Source of the DNA: CAWDMN01 sp963803155
Lineage (GTDB): Bacteria; Acidobacteriota; Terriglobia; Versatilivoradales; Versatilivoraceae
Assembly (NCBI GenBank): GCA_963803155.1
Contig: CAWDMN010000063.1
Coordinates: forward strand, 81,648-145,647
Reading direction: 5' to 3'
Length of the DNA: 64,000 bases
Part shown: in pieces, positions 36,549-44,322 of the stretch
Layout of the letters: every line of letters starts with the position of its first letter
Numbering within the stretch: position 1 is the stretch's first letter
The notes under the pieces: model-generated
The model's input: only the letters and a program-made list of their open reading frames with translations
What the model was told of the DNA's origin: nothing
Database searches by the model: none
Translations under genes and position numbers: made by a program

Positions 36549-37982
36549 ATGACTACTCAATCTTTTATTCACGAAGATTTCTTGTTGCAGAACGAACCCG
36601 CTCGACGGCTTTATCACGAGTATGCCAAGGACTTGCCCATCATAGATTACCACTGTCATTTACCGCCTGAGCAGGTTGCGCAAAACCGGCAATTCGAAAA
36701 TTTGACGCAGATCTGGCTGAATGGGGATCATTACAAATGGCGTGCTATGCGCAGCAATGGTGTGCCGGAGCGATTCTGCACCGGAGATGCTCCGGATTGG
36801 GAAAAATTCCTGAAATGGGCGGAAACCGTTCCTTACACTCTGCGCAATCCGCTCTATCATTGGACTCATCTGGAATTGAACCGACCCTTCGGAATCAACG
36901 ACCGATTATTAAATGCCGATACTGCCAAAGGCATATGGGATGATTGCAATGCCAAATTGAGGCAGCCTGAGTTCTCCTGTCGGGGCATTATGCGGCAGAT
37001 GAAAGTGGTGTTGGTCTGCACCACCGACGATCCGGTTTCAAATTTGGAACACCATCGGGCGATCAAAGACGATTCTTCTTTTTCCATCCAGGTTCTTCCT
37101 ACTTGGCGTCCTGACAAGGCAATGGCGGCGGAGAATCCAGTTGTGTTCAATGCTTACCTGGATGATTTGTCGAATGCTGCCGATATTGAAATCAGAGATT
37201 TTTCTTCTCTAATGGACGCCTTGCGGAGGCGCCAGGATTTCTTTCAGAGCATGGGATGCCGGCTATCCGATCATGGAGTGGAAACCATTTATGCGGATCC
37301 TTACACGGAGGCTGAGGTTGCTGCTATCTTTGCCAAGGCACGGTCACGCCGAGAGCTGAATATCGAGGAACTGCGAAAATTCAAATCAGCCATGCTGTTT
37401 GAATTTGGACTTATGGACCATGAAAAAGGCTGGACTCAGCAGTTTCATTTAGGCGCCATGCGGAACAACAACAGCCGGATGTTTCAAGCGCTTGGTCCCG
37501 ATACCGGTTTCGATTCCATCGGCGACTATGAAGTCGGGCGTCCACTCTCCCGATTTTTGGATCGTTTAGATCAAAGGAACAGCCTGGCCCGGACCATCCT
37601 CTATAATCTGAATCCTCGCGACAATGAGTTGCTGGCGGCAATGTTGGGAAATTTCCAGGATGGAATCACACCGGGAAAGATTCAACTAGGCAGCAGTTGG
37701 TGGTTTTTGGATCAAAAAGATGGAATGGAAGAACAGATGGAAGCGCTCAGCAATATGGGATTGCTGAGCCGGTTTGTCGGAATGCTTACCGACAGCCGTT
37801 CCTTCCTCTCTTATACCCGGCACGAATATTTCCGCCGGATTTTATGCAACATGTTGGGCGGCGATATGGTGAATGGCTTGATTCCCGCTGATTATGCCTT
37901 GGTGGGGAAAATGGTCCAGGATATTTGCTACCACAATGCAGCCAACTATTTCGGATTTGATCTGCCACGCAACTGTGGGTAA
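36549..37982 (+). CDS. uxaC: Uronate isomerase
   Basis: UxaC converts glucuronate to fructuronate or galacturonate to tagaturonate, the first step of uronate breakdown. The 477-residue length is typical. The amidohydrolase-fold metal motif is IIDYHCHL (about 29-36). The N-terminal segment FLLQNEPARRLYHEYA and the C-terminal LSYTRHEYFRRILCN are strongly conserved family blocks. GAGGAACT directly precedes the ATG. Other uronate genes (uxaB, uxaA, kdgK) are not in the window, although the adjacent dehydrogenases could fill reductase roles. Confidence 0.96.
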   Translation: MTTQSFIHEDFLLQNEPARRLYHEYAKDLPIIDYHCHLPPEQVAQNRQFENLTQIWLNGDHYKWRAMRSNGVPERFCTGDAPDWEKFLKWAETVPYTLRNPLYHWTHLELNRPFGINDRLLNADTAKGIWDDCNAKLRQPEFSCRGIMRQMKVVLVCTTDDPVSNLEHHRAIKDDSSFSIQVLPTWRPDKAMAAENPVVFNAYLDDLSNAADIEIRDFSSLMDALRRRQDFFQSMGCRLSDHGVETIYADPYTEAEVAAIFAKARSRRELNIEELRKFKSAMLFEFGLMDHEKGWTQQFHLGAMRNNNSRMFQALGPDTGFDSIGDYEVGRPLSRFLDRLDQRNSLARTILYNLNPRDNELLAAMLGNFQDGITPGKIQLGSSWWFLDQKDGMEEQMEALSNMGLLSRFVGMLTDSRSFLSYTRHEYFRRILCNMLGGDMVNGLIPADYALVGKMVQDICYHNAANYFGFDLPRNCG

Positions 37983-38040
37983 ATAATATACCGGCGCAAA
38001 ATGCGCAAAAGGGATTAGCCGCGAGTGTTTAGGGAGGAAA

Positions 38041-38094
38041 GAAAGCCCTCTCCCCTGTCCGCCACGGCGGACGGGGAGGGGGCAGCGGGCTTTC
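38041..38094 (+). terminator. Strong hairpin after uxaC
   Basis: GAAAGCCC (38041-38048) pairs with GGGCTTTC (38087-38094), and inside it CCCC, GTCCGCC/GGCGGAC and GGGG continue the stem with a two-base apex. Only GTTTGACT follows, so it is a GC-rich stem with a poor U-tract. It lies between converging genes and could serve both strands. Confidence 0.6.
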
Positions 38095-38149
38095 GTTTGA
38101 CTCTCATCAATGGCGATCTCATCTGTCACAGCTAGGGCAAAGCGGCTGA

Positions 38150-39109
38150 TCAGTGCACGAATAATACGAGCAGCACGGCCAGGCCAGCGCAGTAGATAAT
38201 ACCCCAAGTCAAGCCGCCGCGCAGCATCAGCCTTCCGGGTTGGAATGGCCCAGACCAACTGCCGATGGGGCGAAGATCGCGACCCATGGCAGCCAATTTC
38301 CCGGCGCCCCGCATGAGAATCCCCACCATGACGAGCCAGAGCCCAATGGCAGTTCCGAGAAGAATCCAGTGCAACCATATCATTGCGTTCGCCGCGGGCA
38401 ATCCATGCTGCACAGTGTATGCCGCGAGTACGGCAACCAAAAACCAGCACAGGCTATCCATCACTCGCAATGAAAAGCGACGATTGGCTTCTTGCCAGCG
38501 GTGATGCTCGTCGGTCCGCTGAGCTGGCAGCGGGAAGCTACTTCGCACAAGGATGATCTTGCCAGGAAGCATGCCAAGCACCACGTAGGTGATCAGAACG
38601 GGAAACTGCCAGAGAAAGTGAGCGTTTCCCTGCTTGAACAGCAGCAGCCAGCTGGAGGCGAGAAGGGCAATGACCACAGCTTCCCTGGGCCAAGAGATGT
38701 AATCGCCCAGTCGCCGGCGCTCCAGCGGGAGAGCGACGCTCGACAGCCGAGGGAGGTTGGCTCCGAGCGTGCGGCGAACCCAGAGCGTGAATCCTCCCAT
38801 CATGGCGAAGAGCGTAACCACGTCAATGGGCGCCATCAAGGGGAAATCGTTCCAGCGGCGCAAAGCGACCGGGACTGCAAAGGCAAAAATGAGAATCAGG
38901 TGCTGCGCCAGCAATAGGGTATGATACCGTTTCAACCATTGGATTCCCGGGCCGTCATAGAACCCGGGCGCGACCTCGACACCGAAAAAGAACCCAGGGC
39001 CGTGGTTCAAGGGTAAATTCCAGAAGCTTCTAATGAGCCAATAAATCCGGAAGATAACAACTAGTCCGGCAACGAAGGGAAGTACTAGATTACTCTCATG
39101 TTCACTCAT
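38150..39109 (-). CDS. Polytopic membrane protein paired with a GntR regulator
   Basis: The 319-residue protein has about eight hydrophobic helices. The segment FFGVEVAPGFYDGPGIQWLKRYH resembles the DUF1648/DUF5808 family of membrane proteins that accompany YtrA-type GntR regulators in Firmicutes and Acidobacteria. The substrate or role is unknown; cell-envelope stress sensing or transport is possible. The start overlaps the regulator's stop by four bases, so they form a translationally coupled pair. Confidence 0.75.
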   Translation of the reverse strand: MSEHESNLVLPFVAGLVVIFRIYWLIRSFWNLPLNHGPGFFFGVEVAPGFYDGPGIQWLKRYHTLLLAQHLILIFAFAVPVALRRWNDFPLMAPIDVVTLFAMMGGFTLWVRRTLGANLPRLSSVALPLERRRLGDYISWPREAVVIALLASSWLLLFKQGNAHFLWQFPVLITYVVLGMLPGKIILVRSSFPLPAQRTDEHHRWQEANRRFSLRVMDSLCWFLVAVLAAYTVQHGLPAANAMIWLHWILLGTAIGLWLVMVGILMRGAGKLAAMGRDLRPIGSWSGPFQPGRLMLRGGLTWGIIYCAGLAVLLVLFVH

Positions 39110-39492
39110 TGAGAATCTCCTTTTTGATGGAGCAATTCGAGTTCTTGTCGAACGACCTTAATGATTTCACGCGCACTGAGTCCTGACAGGATCAAGTTGG
39201 TCAAGGCGGTGCGCAAAGGTTTGAGGAGTTCGCCCTCCTCGACGTTACGACAATGCCGGGACGAGACCACCACACCGACCCCGTGACGCACGGCAAGGAG
39301 GCCTTCGTCCTGCAGTTGACGGTAGGCGACGGCGATGGTATTGAGGTTGACCCCAAGGTCGGCCGCCACTTGCCGGACGGATGGAAGAGTCATTCCTTCG
39401 AGAAGCTCGCGGCGGGCGATGAGTGCTTTAATCCCATCGACGATTTGTTGGTAGAGCGGGCGTTTGTCAACGGCATCGATAGTAAGAAACAT
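39106..39492 (-). CDS. GntR family regulator, YtrA subfamily
   Basis: The short 128-residue protein has an N-terminal winged helix (RPLYQQIVDGIKALIARREL, LPSVRQVAADLGVNLNTIA) and only a small alpha-helical C-terminal part, as in YtrA regulators. ATG 39492 is chosen because GAGGGAATT precedes it and matches the family start; upstream in-frame codons run through the operator. It probably represses its own operon together with the membrane protein. Confidence 0.88.
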   Translation of the reverse strand: MFLTIDAVDKRPLYQQIVDGIKALIARRELLEGMTLPSVRQVAADLGVNLNTIAVAYRQLQDEGLLAVRHGVGVVVSSRHCRNVEEGELLKPLRTALTNLILSGLSAREIIKVVRQELELLHQKGDSQ

Positions 39493-39512
39493 AATTCCCT
39501 CGCTTGTGTATG

Positions 39513-39533
39513 CTGTATGTATACTCCATACAG
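39513..39533. promoter_or_regulatory. Candidate GntR operator
   Basis: CTGTATG (39513-39519) and CATACAG (39527-39533) are inverted with a seven-base spacer, about 20 bases upstream of the regulator start. The TGTATG half is also repeated just beside it. Self-binding of the YtrA-type regulator is the natural reading. Confidence 0.65.
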
Positions 39534-40008
39534 TCGCCATTGTCAACGATTATTTTGTTGTTTGTGTGATGGGTCAGCCCAAAGAGAGAAACGGATTCAG
39601 CTTGGTTCCAACCCCAATGGACAAAAAGTTCATGACGAGTTGTAGGCGGGATTTTTGGTTAAGTGCGTTCTAGGGTCGTGATAACGGAATCCCGTTCGGG
39701 GTGCGATGGTTTCGACCGTGGCGAGAAGATGGTTAGATTTGATTGAGGCCTGATCTCGTTTTTCTGTTTTCGCATCAGCCCTTGCCATGCGAAAACTATC
39801 CAAACCGCCCCGTTACCTCCATCAACACTGGGAAAAAGCAAACATGATCTTCCCTCGTCCGAATAAATTGCTCACCGCATAATTCCCCAGATAGTGGCCA
39901 TTGTTGCTGAGTCATGGGATTGCTTCGCTTCGCACGCACTAACATTGCGAATTTGGCTGGTCACCAATAAAGCTATGGTTCTCCCCCTGTTTTGTACTTC
40001 ACGGCAAC
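39534..40008. other. Intergenic gap
   Basis: This 475-base region lies upstream of the GntR gene and downstream of the protease gene. No gene, terminator or repeat was recognised. A GGTTTCGAC string near 39708 recalls a tmRNA 5' end but no tag sequence follows. Confidence 0.4.
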
Positions 40009-43000
40009 TCATTGGTTCCTCACCGATGAACGGGTTCGTTTTAGTTGGGAATCGATCTCGTTTTCGATTTTCCGTGCCGCCGGGGTACGGAAGCCGTTAT
40101 TGACCACCAGCAGGATCTCCTTTTCCGTAACTTGATCCGAGGTGTCGATAGCCTTCACTTTCAATTTATGCGGTCCGTCCCGATCCAGTGTGGTATTCCA
40201 GGAAAATGAATAGGAAGGTCCGCCGGATTCGCCTTTCCTCACGCCATCCAGATAGAATTCCACTTTTTTTATTCCCTTGTCGTCATTGGCAATGGCCTCG
40301 ACCAGAATGGTCTGGCTCACTACGGAACCAGAGGGAGGCGAGATGCCGGAGAGTTGGGGCGCCTCGTCATTCTTGATGCCGGTGGTGGTGGCAACAATTT
40401 CGGGGCTAAACTGACTCGATACCGTGTTGGCGTTTCCCATGACCGGATTGGTTACCGTCTGGGCAACGAGAAAATAGCTGGTGCCCGGTTCCAAGTTGTC
40501 GAGGGTACTCGACAGGGTTCCTTTGTTGGGGCTGGAATAGGCAATCTGATAGGGGCCGCCCGCGGCCTTGCTCGAGAGAATATTAAAGCTGCCCGGATTG
40601 GAACTCCCGGGGGGCAGCTGCCACGTGACACTCAGGCGAGTATCCGACAAAGGCACGGCCTTCAACTCGACGGGGGGAAGAGTTTGCGTGCTTTTCCAGT
40701 CGCATTGGCATTTGGCCGCCAAAAAGTCACTGAGCTCTCCCTGCATGGTGGATAAAGCATTGTTGTCAATCTTTGTGCCACCTTCATACAAACCCGTCAG
40801 GTTCATTAAGGAAAAAGGGATCTCGCCGCTTAATTTGTTGTTCGACAGATTCAAATAAGTCAGTTGGCTCAGATTCCCCAAGGATTCGGGGATGGTCCCA
40901 ACCAGATGGTTGGCTTCCAGGTCGAGCCGGTACAATTTGGAAGTGTATCCCCAAACGGAAGGAATCGTCCCGCTCAGGTCATTGGCTTGAAGATTGAGCT
41001 CTCTCAGTTCAGGCAAGGAGAGCAGCTTCAAAGGGATCGTGCCGGTGAAACGATTGATGTCGAGGGAAAGCGATTCCAGCTTTCTCAATCGCACTAATTC
41101 CGGGGGGATCGGTCCATTCAGCTGGTTCCAGGTAACCCAAAGGTAGCGGAGTTCCGTGAGGTTGCCCAACCAGGAGGGGAGTCCCCCATATAACATGTTC
41201 TGACTCAAATCCAGGTATTGCAGGCCCTTCGACCGGGCAATCCAAGGCGGGAATTCTCCGGCGATTTGATTGGAGGAAAGCCGCAGGGAGGTCAGGTTGG
41301 GGAATCCGGCAAAGTCGCTCTGGAAACCGCTTAAGCGGTTGTTGGACAAATCAAGGTCCATCAGAAGGGACAGGCGAGACAGCTCATTGGGAGTTATTCC
41401 CGTCAGGAAATTATCGTTGAGCCGGAGCGAAGTTAGGTTCTGCATCCCGGCCATTTCGGGCGGCATGGAACCAAACAGTTGATTGTAGGATAAGTCCAGG
41501 TAGGTGAGTTCCCCCAGTTTGCCCATCTCTGCCGGGATAGGCCCACTCAAGCGGTTTCCCCAAAGAGCCAGCTGTCTCAATTTTCCCAACTGGCCGATTT
41601 CAGGCGGCAAAATCCCGGCCACCAAATTGCCGGAGAGGTTCAACTCTTCCAGGTCCTTGAGATTAGAAATTTGTGGAGGAATCCGGCCGGTGAGCCGATT
41701 CCCATCCAAGTCGAGCGAAGTGAGATGGAGGCAGTCCCAAAGCGAGGAGGGAAGATCGCCTCCCAGCCCGAAACCCGCCAGGTTCAATTCCTGAAGATAA
41801 GCCAGATTGCAGATCGTCGGGGGAATCGTCCCCGCGAGGTTGTTCCAAGGCAAAGAGAGGCCGACGATGTATCCCTGGTCGTTGCAGGTCACCCCCTTCC
41901 AACTACATTCCGTGCCCGGGGAGTTCATCCATCCGCTCCGATCATACCATTGGGGACCGCCGGTGGCCTGGTAAATGGACACCAGAGTCCCGCGTTCCAC
42001 TTCCGCTGAAATCTCCCCGGCAATTGTGAAAGGGGCATCGCTTTGATCGGAGAGCGTGCCGGATCCTTCAGTAACGCGAACCAAGCAGTTGGCGGATACA
42101 TCAGGCGGCGCCGTCCAGCTGTAGCTGCCTGAATTGGGAACTTGTGCGGCAATCGGGGAAAAACTGGATCCGTTGTCCGATGAATAACTGATGGAAACGG
42201 CCGGGATGTTTCCCGCGGTATTCCAGGATATGGTGTGCACACTTCCCGCCAGCCAGACTTCTCCGCCATTGGGAGAAACCACGGTGATGGTTTGCCCCGA
42301 TCCTTCCGGGGGATGAATGTCAATGAGGGCGCCCTGCTGAAATTGTGGAGTGTCCAGGATATTGCTCATGGAATAATAAGCGTCCGCAACGCCACCCCAT
42401 CCCATGTTGATATGGATCAAGTTGCCGGCATCGGTCCGGTAACCATCTACAACCACGCTGTGCCCATCCCCTCCAATGAGAAAAGCCAGCAATACGGGCA
42501 TTTTCTTGTCCATCTGGGCCTTGATTACCTCAAACCAATTGGCCCAATTGGTGTATTGCAATCGGAATACATCTCGCATGACGGGACTATAATTAAAGAA
42601 TGCCTTCAGCGAAGAGGTTTCATCATGTGCATGATTACGGACCCGAACACCAGAGCCCTCCAAACCGTAATTTGTTTCAATGGAGATGCCGACATCGGAG
42701 ATCAACCGGGCCACGGCCTCTCTCTCCTCGTCGCTCTCAGTGCCGGTGGAGTAGTCATCCCTCATTTGGCTCCAGTAATAAGGATGGCTGAAGTTTGCCG
42801 ACAAGAGCTGACCCTGCCAGGCATAGGAATGGCTTCCCGTGCCGGAGGCTGGATATTTCCAGTAATACATCAGTTGCGCTTGGGAAATCGCCGCACAGCC
42901 GGCATAGGTGTGTTTACCGTCGAGGATGGGGCAATCCATGTTATATGTAGTGCCGCTTTCCGTGGGCCATCCCTGGTCCCATAGCGAGGTCAGCATGGGG

Positions 43001-43554
43001 AACACATACCAATCGCCGGCAGATTCCGCCGTCAGCCGCAAAGGGGGCGGGCTCCCCTCGGATGAAAACGAGCGGGTGAGCGATTTTTCCCACAACTGTT
43101 CGTTTTCCAAGATCATTTCGTAGTCGAGGCTGCTGGCCTGCAGTTGTTGGGCCGCCAAAGATTTTCCTCCGGCTTGGAGATAGCCCAACCGGCAACTGCC
43201 CAGGTACATCTGCTCCAAAATCGATTGCAAAATCGGATTTCCCTTCGCCTTCTCGAAATCTACATCGTAAGCAATGAACGGCGCTGGAGCCATTTCGGTC
43301 AGGCCCGAGACAAGCATAAATCCTTTCGGTTTGAATTCCGCCAGGAACCCGATGGAATCAAGATCGTGAAGGAGAGGCCGGATGGATTGGATCGAAAGTT
43401 CCCCCTTCGTTCTTCGAAGTTGGGGAACCTGAAATTCGCGCGCCATCCAGTCATGAGCAAAGAGCTCTGCTTCGCTAATCGATACAACCCGGCCCCAAAC
43501 CATTGCAGGTTGGAGCATCATTAGGAATAAGACTATTTCGCGGAATCGTCTCAT
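40009..43554 (-). CDS. Secreted C10-family cysteine protease fused to plant-type LRR, Fn3 and Ig-like domains
   Basis: The protein has 1181 residues. A signal peptide (about 1-22) is followed by a streptopain-type propeptide (about 25-100) and the C10 catalytic domain (about 180-390). The nucleophile is Cys220 in TYAGCAAISQAQ and the catalytic His365 is in GGDGHSVVVDGYR. A beta-sandwich follows (about 420-515), then a plant-like LRR N-cap (WMNSPGTECSWKGVTC, about 540-560). About 17 leucine-rich repeats of the plant form LxxLxLxxNxLxGxIPxx reach to about 960. A fibronectin type III module (about 1000-1090) and an Ig-like module (about 1095-1150) end the protein. It is presumably secreted or surface-attached and processed on activation. 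The LRR part likely chooses a target. Confidence 0.9.
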   Translation of the reverse strand: MRRFREIVLFLMMLQPAMVWGRVVSISEAELFAHDWMAREFQVPQLRRTKGELSIQSIRPLLHDLDSIGFLAEFKPKGFMLVSGLTEMAPAPFIAYDVDFEKAKGNPILQSILEQMYLGSCRLGYLQAGGKSLAAQQLQASSLDYEMILENEQLWEKSLTRSFSSEGSPPPLRLTAESAGDWYVFPMLTSLWDQGWPTESGTTYNMDCPILDGKHTYAGCAAISQAQLMYYWKYPASGTGSHSYAWQGQLLSANFSHPYYWSQMRDDYSTGTESDEEREAVARLISDVGISIETNYGLEGSGVRVRNHAHDETSSLKAFFNYSPVMRDVFRLQYTNWANWFEVIKAQMDKKMPVLLAFLIGGDGHSVVVDGYRTDAGNLIHINMGWGGVADAYYSMSNILDTPQFQQGALIDIHPPEGSGQTITVVSPNGGEVWLAGSVHTISWNTAGNIPAVSISYSSDNGSSFSPIAAQVPNSGSYSWTAPPDVSANCLVRVTEGSGTLSDQSDAPFTIAGEISAEVERGTLVSIYQATGGPQWYDRSGWMNSPGTECSWKGVTCNDQGYIVGLSLPWNNLAGTIPPTICNLAYLQELNLAGFGLGGDLPSSLWDCLHLTSLDLDGNRLTGRIPPQISNLKDLEELNLSGNLVAGILPPEIGQLGKLRQLALWGNRLSGPIPAEMGKLGELTYLDLSYNQLFGSMPPEMAGMQNLTSLRLNDNFLTGITPNELSRLSLLMDLDLSNNRLSGFQSDFAGFPNLTSLRLSSNQIAGEFPPWIARSKGLQYLDLSQNMLYGGLPSWLGNLTELRYLWVTWNQLNGPIPPELVRLRKLESLSLDINRFTGTIPLKLLSLPELRELNLQANDLSGTIPSVWGYTSKLYRLDLEANHLVGTIPESLGNLSQLTYLNLSNNKLSGEIPFSLMNLTGLYEGGTKIDNNALSTMQGELSDFLAAKCQCDWKSTQTLPPVELKAVPLSDTRLSVTWQLPPGSSNPGSFNILSSKAAGGPYQIAYSSPNKGTLSSTLDNLEPGTSYFLVAQTVTNPVMGNANTVSSQFSPEIVATTTGIKNDEAPQLSGISPPSGSVVSQTILVEAIANDDKGIKKVEFYLDGVRKGESGGPSYSFSWNTTLDRDGPHKLKVKAIDTSDQVTEKEILLVVNNGFRTPAARKIENEIDSQLKRTRSSVRNQ

Positions 43555-44322
43555 AAACGCGTAGGCTCGACAATTTGAGGCTTTATTTAAAGGTGGAAAC
43601 CGGCCATTAAAATAGCAGATTTTCCGCCGTAATAGAAGAGGGCGTTTTGATGGCAGGAAGCGCGCATAGAGGATAAACTTATTCGCTCTTAAATCTCAAT
43701 AGCCAATGGTATTTGAAGCGAAAAATATAAACTTTTTCTGCCCTTCTGCCATCTTGATCAGAAAATTCAGGTAGACCCAAGGGCTTACACTCAGTTCAGG
43801 GCAGACCGGCTCCTGCGATTAAGGTGCAAACTTTTATCTTCACTTTTCAAGCGTTTCAATTGTAGGTAATTGCATGCCTTGCATGGCCGGTGATTGCACC
43901 GCCTCTTCTCCCCGGCGGAAATAGCGATTCTTCAGCCAATTACTCCAAATCTTGCTGTCTGTGCAAATCCGTGCAATAATTGCTCAATATTCTGTATCTT
44001 CCATTTTGAACCAGGTGGCGGTTTATGATGAATTCACCCACCGATCGGATCACTCCACTACTATTGGAAAGCGGCGGTGGCGCTAGGAGATGCCAACCCA
44101 TGTGCCGCATTTGGGAAGGCCGGTAGTTGGCCCTAAATATTTTCGTCCTTCGGACAAGGGGCATACCCTTCGACTCACGGTATCGGTCAATTAATGGCAA
44201 GTCGGATCGAAGGGATAGGTTCTTTAATCGCTGTTTGAGTGGGACGCAGTGGCGGATTGTCCCTCTGCGCTTCCGAAGGCCCGTCGACGAATGCCTCGCA
44301 GACATAATCATTATTGAGCGAT
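43555..44322. other. Divergent intergenic gap
   Basis: The 768 bases between the protease and kinase genes must hold both promoters. No persuasive promoter, RNA gene or conserved ORF was seen. A 149-codon reverse ORF overlapping the kinase start lacks family features. Confidence 0.4.

Noticed and set aside
39697..39760. Possible tmRNA 5' end (GGTTTCGAC string)
   Set aside because: No alanine-rich tag ending in ALAA, no tRNA-like 3' end within the next about 350 bases.
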